DNA of 64,000 nucleotides from Buxus sempervirens (lineage: Eukaryota; Streptophyta; Magnoliopsida; Buxales; Buxaceae). Position 1 is the stretch's first letter; each line of letters begins with the position of its first letter. Under the pieces are notes generated by a model, which was not told the origin of the DNA, did no database searches, and was given only the letters and a program-made list of their open reading frames with translations. The stretch covers positions 37,808,392-37,872,391 of the forward strand of contig OX387190.1 in assembly GCA_947561395.2 (NCBI GenBank). Reading direction: 5' to 3'. Made by a program: the position numbers and the translations under genes. This document shows positions 9,879-19,695 of this stretch, in pieces.

Positions 9879-11942
9879 TGTCAGCACCCCATTTTTGCAC
9901 TATAAAATTGCCCAAGAAGCATATCTTAAACTGGCATATATGTGGGCACGTAAATCGAGGTTTTTATAGTGGACCCATCTTTTTGAAATAACAAGCCCAT
10001 AACAAAGAGAATTCTTAACTGATTCCGATGCACCGAACCGTGCTCAAATCGGATGTCAGACGGCTAAGTTATGAATAAAATAAATAAAGGGTAGTTTGGG
10101 GATTTTTACAAAACCGAAATTGGATGCCACATGGCAGCCACGTGTACACCATGGTGGCTGCCATGTAACCAATGACAAATTAAAATTTTGTGGGGTTGTT
10201 TTAGTAAATAATTAAGTTTCCTAATGGGGTTTCTTATGCAAATAAATAACAAAGTTAATAAAATATTAAGATTAAAAAAATAATAATAATAAAAATAAAC
10301 AAAGAGAAATGAGTTGGACGAATTGGTCCAACTCATATTCTCTTGAGATATTGAAACTAAACCTAAAAAATATAAGCCTAATAAAAATGGGGGACAATAT
10401 AGACTTTGACCAAACCTAAATGAATGAAGGGTTTAAGAGAGGAATAGGAGTTAGGAGTTAGGAGTTAGGAGTTTAAGTGTTTAAGAGGAGAAGTTAAGAA
10501 AATGAGAGGTTTAAGAGAGGAAGAGGAGGAGTTAGGAGTTTAGGTGTTTAAGAGAGGAGTTAGGAGTTTAGGTGTTTAAGAAAGGAGTTAGGAGCTTAGG
10601 TGTTTAAAAGGAGAAGTTAAGAAGTTGAATGGGTGAGAATCCTCTATAAAAGGGCTTGAAGTTGAGAGCAAAAGGGGAGGTAGGAAGAAGTGGAGAAAAG
10701 AAGAGGGACGTCTACTAGCAAGGAGGGAGAAAGGAAAACTGCTGTTCACGACACACCAAGGCTCCAAGACTTGATTTGAAGTGTCAATCCATAACAGGTG
10801 AGTCATTTGTTTAATACATTGTATGAGACCTCTCTTTCATTACAATTTTTGAGATAAGATTACATGATTGATGAGAGACATGTATATATGTTTGATGGCT
10901 TTGGGTAATTTTATCATGTAAAAAAAAAAAAAAAGACAAAGATGTAAAGTTCTGAATTTTTTTCCTGCATTAGGTTTGCACCTGTTTTCCAGATAAACTA
11001 ATTTTTTTCACCTTGTTCTAGTTTGATTCAATTCTGGAGTCCTTCATGAGATTTGTGGTATTTTTATTTTAGTTTAATCTAAAAATACGCTCGAGACCTT
11101 ACACTATGAGTAGGTATTTTATTTTTAATTTTCTTTGGTTCAGATTTTCAATTGGAAGTGTATAACAGTAACTTTTGGAGTTTCATATCTCTTAAATGAA
11201 AATGAATTTTTGAAAACTGCTATAGGTTATTTTAGTGTTTAAAGTCATGATTCTAAGGAATCAAATTTTGCACAATTTGGTTAAGAATTGAGGGAGATAT
11301 GAATCTTTGAATGTGGATAGCGCAGTAATTCAGGTTGTTTCATTTTGTTTGTTTCCTTTGTAAATTAGTAATTAGGCCATGGTTAAAAGTAGTTCAGGTG
11401 GTCTCATTTTCTTACTTTGTAAATTAGTAATTAGTTAATCTTGCATGATAAAAACAATAGAAAACAAAACAAAACAAAAAATAATAAATAATAAGAAAAG
11501 GAAAAAGCAAATGAAACAAGCATTGAAGCGATGATTCTTTCTTGTGGTTGAAAATTGTTTTAGCATGGTTTTGTTTTGTTCATATGGTTTTACTTTCAAT
11601 GTAATTTTGTGGAGGCCATGTACATATAGATTAATATTTGTTGTACGCTTAAAATGAAAAAAAAATTAGAAAAGAAAAAAATAAAAATAATAAATAAGAG
11701 AGCTCATTAAATATCCAACTAATTTAAGGGAATCCATTTCGATGGGACAACCCAGGGTGTTCAAGGACTTCCCTAGGTTGTAATCGGGTCACTTAACCGG
11801 AATCACTGGTGCAGACCAAAAATCAACAAGGTGTCTACCTGCACCATTTCAGGTAGTGGCGACTCTATAACAGATTGTAACGCGCTTTTTCCGCGCGCCC
11901 GAGGTGCGCACAGGAGGGGTAGTGGAAGACTTTTTCATAACA
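9879..11942 (+). repeat. 3' LTR of the Tat element
   Basis: The LTR starts TGTCAGCACCCC directly after a purine-rich tract and ends in CA at about 11942 (11944 is also possible because of a CACA run). It holds an AG-rich tandem repeat (10439-10620), a TATA box (TATAAAA at 10645-10651) that would separate U3 from R, and a TGGCGACTCT motif 76 bp before the end, a feature shared with the solo LTR at 13184-15008. At about 2.06 kb it is long but normal for the Tat lineage. Confidence 0.8.
10439..10620. repeat. GAGTTAGGAGTTTAGGTG tandem repeat in LTR U3
   Basis: A purine-rich array of degenerate units (GGAGTTAGGAG, TTTAGGTGTTTAAGAG) lies just upstream of the LTR TATA box. Five to eight partial units are visible, some of them 7-bp GAGTTAG triplications. 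Its place in U3 suggests a promoter-associated repeat, which is inference. Confidence 0.8.
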
Positions 11943-11968
11943 CAAGGAGTCAAGAACTGGTAAAACCA

Positions 11969-11981
11969 CTCTGATGCCAAT
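11969..11981 (-). other. Copia primer-binding site (initiator tRNA-Met type)
   Basis: Read on the minus strand, the sequence after the LTR end is AT followed by TGGCATCAGAG. This is one base from TGGTATCAGAG, the standard plant Ty1/copia primer-binding site for initiator tRNA-Met. It fixes the orientation and the inner end of the neighbouring minus-strand copia LTR. The copia leader is then interrupted by the Tat 3' LTR end at about 11942. Confidence 0.75.
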
Positions 11982-13183
11982 TGAAAAATACGGTTTAAAC
12001 TCCAAATACACCTAGAGGGGGGTGAATAAGTGTAGCACAGCGCAATAAAATTTTTTTATTAATTAAAGACAAGTCCTTAATTAATAGGCATGAACAAATC
12101 CTCAAAGTAATTTCAGAAAATCAAATAATCAATAAAAAGTAATTAACAAGCCACCCAAATTGCAAGTAAATAATTAAAGCATGTAAAGTAAGACAAAAGC
12201 AAATTGGTGACGAAGGAAAAACTCAAAGAAAACTCTCAATGAGAAAAACCCTCCGGGTTATGCAAGAGCCACTTAAAAGATCCACTATGAGAAGAAGACT
12301 TACAATCTGTAGTTCAGACGACATGACATCCCTATTCTAGACTTTGCAACTCACAGACTTGAAAGTATCTAAAGAATTCCTCAGATTTGCTCCACAGCAA
12401 TACCTCAGAACTTTGAAGATTTTCTCACACGATCACCCAAATGAACTTGCCTGATATCCATTGGAACTCCCACGATTCAATCTCCCAAATCCGGAACTCC
12501 AAGGTAGAAGAATATAAAAGTTTTATGGCTTAAAATAGGAAAACCTAGGAGAAAGCTTTTCTAGAAGAAAAAAGGATGTTTAGAGCTTCTAAAACATGGC
12601 TCTTATAGGTTTAGAAGGACTCTAATCCTATTTAAAGGTTCCCAAAGAAGTTTGAAGTCAATTCGAATTAAAACGAGTAAGTTATGTAATTTTTCGTGAC
12701 TTTTCGGAAATTGCATAAATTGAACATTTGAACGCCAAATCAAATGTTATCTAACGCCCCTCTTCAGAAATGTCTGTTCAAACACCAAATCAAACGTTCT
12801 CTAATGCAACTCTCGCGTTTGACTGTCTGTAGGCTTTAATTCCACCGTTCGAACGCTGGATCAAATGTTGTCTAATGCCAATCATAAAACTTCAATTTAA
12901 CTCCGATTTTGACGCCGTTTGAACCGTGACTTCTTGGACTCAATTTAAACATTCTAAATACACTTAACACTACAAAAACGAGGCGAATTAGCGACGGGCT
13001 TTTAGCGGCGGTCAACAGATTCCACCGCTAAAAGCACTATTACCGGCGGTAATTATACTATTAGCCCCTGAAAATTAATATATAATTTTTTTCCGCACGA
13101 AAAACATATGGCACGAGTTTTTTGAGCGCGAAATAGCCTTAGCGGCGGTAGATATCACCGCTATATTAAGTTTTACCAGCAGT

Positions 13184-15008
13184 TGTGAGACATGGGAAAA
13201 AATCAAAATTTCCATTGACTTCCTCAATCATCACACGGGATTAAATAAAACAAAGAGTCGCCAGCATTCAATTTAGGTGTGAATGGACACCAAAATATTA
13301 AATAAGTTCAAAAGGCAATTTTAGGGTAAAAATAACCCTCCTAAAAAAACAATCAGAGATGGGTAAGGGGATTAGGTTATGAACAGGGGAAGGTGTTAGG
13401 CACCCATATTCATCCACACAAGGTGGTTGCCAGGTATTGTTCATGTTTAAATAAAGGAAAAAGGCTTGCTATAAAAATCATGAAAAATCACAAAAAAGAC
13501 AAAAATTGTAAGGTTTTTTTCATACGAATAGTCTGATTGATCCAGAACTTTCAAATATGATCATACCATTCCTAGGGTTTCATGATCAAAATAAAATTGA
13601 GATAAAATCAAATAAAATCAAGTTAAAGTGAAAAATCCAAAAATCTGGCTTCAAGTCAAATTCTAGAAATCTAGAAAAAATATGATTTTTATAAAATATT
13701 TCAAAATTGAACTTAAATATTCCAGGACATCGGTATAGCCCAAATTTCACATTAAATCAAGAAATCAAAACCAAAAATACCCACGTTGATGAAGAACATA
13801 AAAAAAGGGAGAACTTAGACCGTAGGGTCTTCTCTCAATAATGAAAAACGATTTAAAAACCATATCATGAAACCCTAGAAGTTACTTTCAGGCTTCTGGA
13901 TCCAGATCTATCATATTGATCATGATAAATCCAGGATCCTAGCCTAAAATCACAAAAATCACGAAAACAGTGCTGTAGGTGCAAAAGTAGTGAAAATCCA
14001 AATTTTTGGAAAATAGTGGGGATCTCATGCTATAGACATCATGGATTCATGTATTCATTCAGATTCATCATAAAAAGCATTAAAACATGATCCAGATATT
14101 TAAAACAACCACATCTCACAGATTTGAGCACATGGGGGTCTACCATACGGATCCACCTGTTCTCTTTTCCCCTAGCTCTCTCTTCACGTTTTACGGCTAG
14201 AGAGGATTCTTGAGGTACTTGGAGATAGGTTTGGTTATACAATCACAATCAAAGGCCTTATTCTATAAAAAAAGGAGAAAAACAGATATGGGGTTCTATT
14301 CTAGGGATCCACCTGTTCTCTTTTCCCTTAGCTCTTTCTTCACGTTTTACGGCTAGAGAGACTCTTGAGGTACTTAGAGACAAGTTTAGGAATACTAGAT
14401 ACAAAAGATGGCCTTATTCTACAGCAATAGAGATGATCTTATTACTTCTAGAATTAAAGACATAAAATAAAAGGGAAAAGGGACTTACCTGGATTGAGCA
14501 AGCAAAGCAGCAGGGGTTCCTCTTCTTCTCTTGGAGCTTCTTAGACTTCAAATTTTCGTGGCCTTTTGCTTGAGGAAAGGCCCTCTATTTATAGGCAAAC
14601 ACAGGGGTATGGTTGGTCCAAGGTTTGGCAAGATAAAGTTTCAGTTTGAGTTAAACACAAGATCATGCCAATCCTTTATCCACAAGGATAAATGAGATAA
14701 TTCGAACAGATAAATAAGAGAATTCGCTTATCCAAGAGAGATATTTGGGTGCAGATAAGGCTCAAAAATCAAAAAGGTAAAATTCGCACAAAGACCCTCG
14801 TGCACGTATATATATTACGGTCGCGCCCTGCCCGTATTATTAATACGGGCACGCCGTGACCGTATATCAACTACAGGTATGACTAGTCCGTAAACAAAAT
14901 ACAGTCATGACCAGTTTGGCCAAATTTTACACTTTTTTGACCTGTTTCAATTCCCAATTAATATTTTCAATTATTTTCTCATTTTTAGTACAATTTGGGG
15001 TGTCTACA
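13184..15008 (-). mobile_element. Tat-like solo LTR nested in the CACTA element
   Basis: The element is bounded by TG...CA and flanked by the 5-bp duplication GCAGT (13179-13183 and 15009-15013). On the minus strand it starts TGTAGACACCCC. It has a TATA box (TATAAATA, about 14587-14594 on the minus strand) and carries TGGCGACTCT (13254-13263 inverted) about 70 bp from its end, like the LTR at 9879-11942. There is no internal region, so it is a solo LTR left by LTR-LTR recombination. Length 1,825 bp. It contains a 156-bp internal duplication. Confidence 0.9.
14143..14440. repeat. 156-bp tandem duplication inside the solo LTR
   Basis: Two copies of a segment starting at GGATCCACCTGTTCTC (14149 and 14305) share long runs including CTTCACGTTTTACGGCTAGA and then diverge. 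The copies lie head to tail. Confidence 0.85.
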
Positions 15009-15059
15009 GCAGTAATATGCCTACCGCTGGTAACAAGTTGGTGGGAAGCTCCAGCCAAA

Positions 15060-16000
15060 TAAAAACTTGTTTCCGGCGGTAAGAGGCCGTCGGTAATAAT
15101 ACTTTTAGTGGCGGTAAGCACATTACCACCCCTAAAAAGGGACTTTCAGGGGTGGTAAGATCTTTACCGCCCCTAAAAGCCATTTTTTAAAAAATGAAAA
15201 GGACTTTTAGCGGCGGTAAGCTCCTTTTCGCCCCTAAAAGTCCATTTCTTAAAAAAATGAAAATGACTTTTAGGGATTACCGCCCCTAAAAGGGGACTTT
15301 CAGGGGCCATACGATCTTTACTGCTCCTAAAAGCATTTATTAAAAAACGAAAAATGACTTTTAGGGGCGTAAGCTCCTTACCACCCCTAAAAGACCATTT
15401 CTTAAAAAAATCAAAATGACTTTTAGGGGCCGTAAGCCCATTACCGCCCTAAAAAAATTTGTTTATGGAAAAAAGGGTGAAATTTTTATCGATGGTTTAA
15501 CCGCTGGTAAAGCTCTTCTTCATTTTTTAAAAAAAAAAAACCAACTACTACTAGAAGGAAAAAATTTAAGAAAGAGAAGTTGACTTTTAGGGGCGGTAAG
15601 CTATCCCCCCTAAAAGTAAAAGCGTGATTTTCAAATATTATTCAACTTTTAGGGGCAGTAAGCTACCACCGGTAAAAGCAAACGCGGGAATTTTCCTGCG
15701 TCCCTAATGAAATGAATTTTGGTTTGACTTTTGGGGGCGGTAGACTACCGCTGCTAAAAATAAAAGCACAATTTTCAAATTTATTTTACATTTAGGGGCG
15801 GTAGTTTGCCGCCGGTAAAAGTGAAAGCGGGAATTTTCCCGCGTGCCTAATTGATTGAATTTTAGCTTGACTTTTAGGGGCGGTAAGCTACCGCCGCTAA
15901 AAATTAAAGAGCAAAATTTCAAATTTTATTCTAATTTTAGGGGCGATAACCTACAGCCGGTAAAAGTCTCCTCTACATATATGAACCGAACCTCCTCTTC
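15060..16000. repeat. Subterminal palindromic repeat array of the CACTA element
   Basis: Roughly ten units of 60-115 bp carry TTTTAGGGGCGGTAAG paired with ACCGCCCCTAAAA, separated by A/T-rich spacers. Neighbouring units are inverted relative to each other, so the region can form many short hairpins. Such repeats are known transposase-binding regions of CACTA elements. Confidence 0.8.
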
Positions 16001-16184
16001 TTCAACTTATTTCTTTCTTCTTGTCTTTCTTCTTGCAATCTAATTAAAGGTATGCATTTATTTTTACTCCATCATCTATATCTACTTTTCTTTTTTAAAA
16101 CTTTACTCTCTCACTAACATGTTGGTCTTTCTCTCTCTACAGATTTCTTCCCTCATATTTTATTTGTATTAAAGAGGATAGCCT

Positions 16185-16323
16185 CCGAGGTCTCACTCTC
16201 TCTCTTTCTCTTTATCTCTATCTCTCTTTCTCTCTCTCTATCTCTCTTTCTCTTTCTCTCTCTCTCTCTCTCTCTATCTCTCTTTCTCTCTCTATCTATC
16301 TCTCTCTCTCTCTCTCTCTCTCT
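16185..16323. repeat. (CT)n microsatellite
   Basis: A CT/CTTT/CTAT-rich simple repeat inside the right part of the CACTA element. Confidence 0.95.
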
Positions 16324-16955
16324 AAATATCTCTGCTGCCGAACGACGGCAGCAAAATTTTTTTATTTTTTTAATATAGTTTTTAGCGGCGGTAGTTCCCG
16401 CTGGTAAAAGTCGTTAATCTATTTTTTTATTTTTTTAAATGTTATTTTTAGCGGCGGTAGTCTACCACCCCCAAAAATCGTTATGTGGTTTTTTGTTTTT
16501 TAATATTTTTTTTACTGGTGGTAATTTTCCGCCAGTAATGACCTAGAAATAGCGGCGGTAAAAATTACCGCCGCTATAACCTTTACCGTCAGTATGTTTT
16601 GGGGCGGGAGTCGTTACCGCGGGTAAAAATATTACCAGTGGTAATTGTATGTTTACCGGCGGTACCGGCGATATCCTACCGCCGGTAAAAACTTATCGCC
16701 AGTAAAAACTTGTTTTTTTGTAGTGTAAACACACTTTTTGGCACGAAATGAAGCCAACATAGCCTATTAGACCTGATAGTTGTACATACAATAAGTCGTT
16801 GAGAAATCATGTCGCAAGTATTACGTGTGACCAGCACTAAAGTTATTATTTGCGGGGGCCTCTAATACGTAAGGCTCATCAACATCTCAAGATGGCATGG
16901 GCCTACCATGTGTATTAGTAAAAAAATATGTTATGCTTGGCACCTCCATATATTT

Positions 16956-17386
16956 TAGAGCTGGCAACGGGTCGGGTTGGGTCGGGTTCGGGTCGAGATT
17001 AAACGGGTCGGGTTCGGGTTGACCCGATTACTGGCGGGTTGGGGAAACCCCAAACTGAACCCAACCCGCCATTAAACGGGTTCAACCCGCCAACCCGATT
17101 ATATATTTTAATTATTTTTTCAAAAATATTATTAAAATTGGATTATGGGGTAATCGGGTCGGGTTCGGGTCATAATCGGGTTGGCGCATGTAATTTTTTA
17201 CACTTTTTTTTTTAAATCGGGTCATAATCGGGTTGGCGGGTCATAATCGGGTTTGACCCGATTTCAGGCGGGTTGGGAAAACCCCAACCCGCACCCGACC
17301 CAATTAATAAACGGGTCAACCCAACCCGTTTATAATCGGGTTAGTCGGGTTGACCCGTCGGGTCGGGTCGATTTTTGCCAGCTCTA
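16956..17386. mobile_element. hAT-type MITE rich in CGGGTCGGGTT motifs
   Basis: A 431-bp element has TIRs TAGAGCTGGCAACGGGTCGG and, inverted, TAGAGCTGGCAAAAATCGAC. It is flanked by a perfect 8-bp duplication ATATATTT (16948-16955 and 17387-17394), the hallmark of hAT insertion. The interior is built of CGGGTCGGGTT/AACCCGACCCG blocks in both orientations, so the element can fold extensively. No coding capacity. The perfect TSD suggests a rather recent insertion. Confidence 0.93.
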
Positions 17387-17394
17387 ATATATTT

Positions 17395-18230
17395 ATACAA
17401 ATTTCTTCCCTTAATTAATAGGGATGGATCGAGATGTCCCACCTTATTATCACTGAGCTTGTCACATGTAGTAGGTAGGCATAAATTATGGGCAAAATGA
17501 TCTCATACCAACGACCTTGACAGCCTTATTTTGTCACTAATCCTAACTTGCCAACCTCGCCGCTTCAATGACCCAACACCCTCATAATGCATGAGTTCTG
17601 ACGCCCCAAAATTTTTTTTTGTTTTGGGTAGAAATCTGACGCCCCAAATACGTCCAAGATGAGTTGTGACTTCCATTAATGCTCCCCGTCCACGTTTAGC
17701 AGAATTAAAATTAAAATACGTACCCTAGTGTCATCATCTACTTATAAAAATGGTTTTATATAAATAACCTATGTTTGTCGGATAGGTTAAAACCCACAAA
17801 CTTTATATTGTTGGCATGTCCTTCCATTAATTCATAGCAAAATGGACAAGGCAGGGAAACTGAAGGGAAGCGAGTGATGACAGAATTAAAGACGCGGTGT
17901 TCAACTATGCAACAGGAGACTCACAAATTAAAGGCTTCTAGCATTAAATAGACTAGTAGGTGTGATGTAGAGGAGATCACTTTTGAAACTGTTTAGGTTT
18001 TAAATAAATAGACAATATTTTAACTATTTTAGCTCTATATTAATTATGCTTTATCAACGAATGGTAAGGGCTTTTCACGAAAATTGTATATAGTTTTTGA
18101 CACACTTCCCAAGGGACATATTCTTATTAAATATAATATAGATTAGGGGCAGGCAGGTTATCCGACTACCCTAGCCCAATTTTTTTTGGTTCTATGAGAA
18201 AAAACCCTTTTTAAACCAACCTTAGGCTTT
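17395..18230. other. Intergenic DNA, no gene seen
   Basis: About 0.8 kb of AT-rich unique-looking sequence between two MITEs. No credible reading frame or repeat end was recognised. Confidence 0.6.
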
Positions 18231-18238
18231 AGCTTTAG

Positions 18239-18739
18239 TAGGGGTGCAACTCGGTCCGGTTAAAACCGAACTCGAACCGCCCAAACCGAGTTCGGTTCGG
18301 TTTTATAGTGGTTCGGTTTGGTTTCGGTCCAAAAATCCTTAAACCGAACTAGGTCGGTTCGGTTTTGGGTTGCATGTTCGGTTAAACCGAACCGAACCGA
18401 ACCGAATTCATATATATATATATATAATCTATGTTATATATATATATAATTTAATATATGTTAAACTTTCAAAGTTTATCTTTAAACTTTAAGGATATAA
18501 CAAAAAAACCCTTGTTTGAGACAAGAATATATTGGTCTAAGCCGAACCGAACCGAACCGAATAGTTTTCATGTAGTTCGGTTCGGTTCGGTTTGGGTTTT
18601 GGTTTTTCTACATATTTTCGGTTCGGTTTTCGGTTTAGTAGTTTCGGTTTTCAATTCGGTTCGGTTTAACTATGTATATTTTCGGTTTAGTCTTGGGTTG
18701 ACATCAACCCGGACCGAACCGAACCGAGTTGTACCCCTA
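18239..18739. mobile_element. hAT-type MITE rich in GGTTCGGTT motifs
   Basis: A 501-bp element has TIRs TAGGGGTGCAACTCGGTCCG and, inverted, TAGGGGTACAACTCGGTTCG. The flanking 8-bp duplication has one mismatch (AGCTTTAG at 18231-18238, AACTTTAG at 18740-18747). The interior consists of GAACCGAACCG blocks in both orientations and TA-rich stretches (18411-18448). No coding capacity; the long frame through it is a repeat artefact. Confidence 0.88.
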
Positions 18740-18755
18740 AACTTTAGGGATCCTA

Positions 18756-18949
18756 GGAGTGAAATCGTCTGCAATGCTTTACTGCATTGTAGACTAATTT
18801 GACGGCGAGATGCTGCCAAGTGGAGCATCTCACGATCAATGTTTATTCAAGTGGGACCCACCTGACACATTTACATAAATGAGAAAAAAAATGACCATGA
18901 GATGCTCCACATGGCAGCATCTCACGGCCATTGCAGATGATATCATTCC
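18756..18949. mobile_element. Mutator-like MITE (194 bp)
   Basis: TIRs read GGAGTGAAATCGTCTGCAAT and, inverted, GGAATGATATCATCTGCAAT. A perfect 9-bp duplication GGGATCCTA flanks it (18747-18755 and 18950-18958), the usual Mutator length. The interior carries inverted copies of GAGATGCTGCCA / TGGCAGCATCTC. It abuts the hAT MITE so closely that the two target duplications share base 18747. A diverged half-copy lies at 20088-20190. Confidence 0.85.
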
Positions 18950-18958
18950 GGGATCCTA

Positions 18959-19390
18959 GGCTTAATTATTTACCCTACTTTCATAAAGTACAAAATAAGA
19001 AGGATCCCTTAAATATAAAAAGGGATGTTTATGCTACTTGCGAAGAGGCCAGTTTCGGGCTTCAAATATAATTTTAGGGCCCAGCTTGGGTTTGGGTGTT
19101 AGGCCCAACTATTGGGTCAAGCTGGGCTCAGGCATCTATAAGAGATCTTCTACCCCATACTAAGCTATCCCAGCCCATTGTCACTCCCTTGCCGAAATGG
19201 AAGCATCAAATTCGAACAGCATCTTCGCGGCAATATCCATGACATATCCTTGTTACTAACAAAAAGACTTAGAGATCGATGAGACTGGCAGCAGTTCCTA
19301 TGCAAGCGATAAGCCCGACGCCATTGCAAGCTTGCAAGGCGAGGTTAGTTATACATGAGACAAGGAGAGACGATGACAACAATTGAGGTT
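18959..19390. other. Intergenic DNA upstream of the small Cys-rich gene
   Basis: No repeat end or coding frame recognised. The stretch ends at the TATA box at 19399-19407. Confidence 0.5.
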
Positions 19391-19398
19391 TCAGATGC

Positions 19399-19407
19399 TA
19401 TATAAAG
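19399..19407 (+). promoter_or_regulatory. TATA box of the small Cys-rich gene
   Basis: TATATAAAG lies 82 bp before the ATG at 19489, so transcription would start near 19435 and give a leader of about 50-60 nt. This is plant-like spacing. Confidence 0.6.
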
Positions 19408-19488
19408 TAATAAACGAGGATTGGGGAAGAGTACCAGCTGAATCCAGCATCATCCACCGGGGTCTTTTAAAGATAAAAAGAAAGAGAG

Positions 19489-19695
19489 ATGTGTTTCAGG
19501 GTAGAGTGCAAGCAATGTGGCAAGTTTACATGGAGCGGATGCGGCAAGCATCTGGCCTCCATTTATGCAAATATAGAGACGGGGAAGCATTGCATGTGCC
19601 GCTCCTGGCCCGGCGTCGTCATCCCGGCAGAAAGGCCAGCCAACCAAAAGCCGGAGGCAGCCTCCACCTCGTCCACCGCAGGTGAGAATGAATGA
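19489..19695 (+). CDS. Small Cys-rich zinc-ribbon-like plant protein
   Basis: A 68-residue frame starts MCFRVECKQCGKFTWSGCGK. Cysteines at 2, 7, 10, 18, 35 and 37 and histidines at 21 and 34 form a CxxC...C...HCxC pattern that could bind one or more zinc ions. I recall short plant proteins of unknown function with the same WSGCG and CRxWPGV motifs but do not assign a name or function. The tail (about residues 48-68) is polar and low in complexity. A plant-like TATA box sits 82 bp upstream. The sequence CAGGTGAGAA at 19679-19688 could be a splice donor, in which case the last four residues would be replaced by a downstream exon that I could not identify. The overlapping frame starting at 19383 in another phase has no recognisable similarity. 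Confidence 0.65.
   Translation: MCFRVECKQCGKFTWSGCGKHLASIYANIETGKHCMCRSWPGVVIPAERPANQKPEAASTSSTAGENE

Larger units (their letters stand above)
1..11942 (+). mobile_element. Tat-lineage Ty3/gypsy LTR retrotransposon, 5' LTR outside window
   Basis: A large plant Ty3/gypsy element enters from the left edge. Visible parts, in order: leader with tandem repeats (1-404), a single gag-pol frame (405-7874), a long 3' untranslated region (7875-9878), a purine-rich tract ending next to the LTR (about 9866-9878), and a 3' LTR starting TGTCAGCACCCC. The Tat assignment rests on the second, archaeal-type RNase H domain after the usual RNase H, a G-patch-like segment after the protease, and the long 3' UTR; these are known traits of Tat/Ogre-type elements. 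The visible part looks whole, with an unbroken polyprotein frame, which suggests a fairly recent insertion. Age cannot be estimated because the 5' LTR is not in the window. The right end abuts the leader of a minus-strand copia element, so this is a nested insertion. Confidence 0.9.
12968..16725. mobile_element. Non-autonomous CACTA (En/Spm) DNA transposon
   Basis: Terminal inverted repeats read CACTACAAAAACG at the left and, inverted, CACTACAAAAAAACAAG at the right. A 3-bp target duplication TAA flanks it (12965-12967 and 16726-16728), as expected of CACTA elements. Subterminal DNA is packed with inverted copies of TTTTAGGGGCGGTAAGCT / ACCGCCCCTAAAAG, typical of CACTA transposase-binding repeats. 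After removing the nested solo LTR and its TSD, the element is about 1.93 kb. No transposase reading frame is present, so it would depend on a partner element. A CT microsatellite (16185-16323) lies near the right end. Confidence 0.93.
11982..16759 (-). mobile_element. Ty1/copia LTR (minus strand), split by a CACTA insertion
   Basis: On the minus strand the LTR starts TGTTGGCTTCATTTCG (plus end 16759) and ends CCGTATTTTTCA (plus 11982), with the primer-binding site just beyond. Removing the CACTA element and one TAA copy leaves about 1,017 bp (11982-12967 plus 16729-16759). It contains the CCTAGAGGGGGGTGAAT motif (near 12011) seen in many plant repeat copies. The copia internal region would lie beyond the Tat element, left of the window. 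TSD cannot be tested because the other end is not visible. Confidence 0.75.

Noticed and set aside
11857-11866. TGGCGACTCT as a retrotransposon primer-binding site
   Set aside because: The same motif lies inside the solo LTR at a matching distance from its end, so it belongs to U5 and not to a leader after an LTR.
18458-18802. 114-residue plus-strand frame
   Set aside because: It runs through the GAACCGAACCG blocks of a hAT MITE and past its right end, so it is a repeat artefact.
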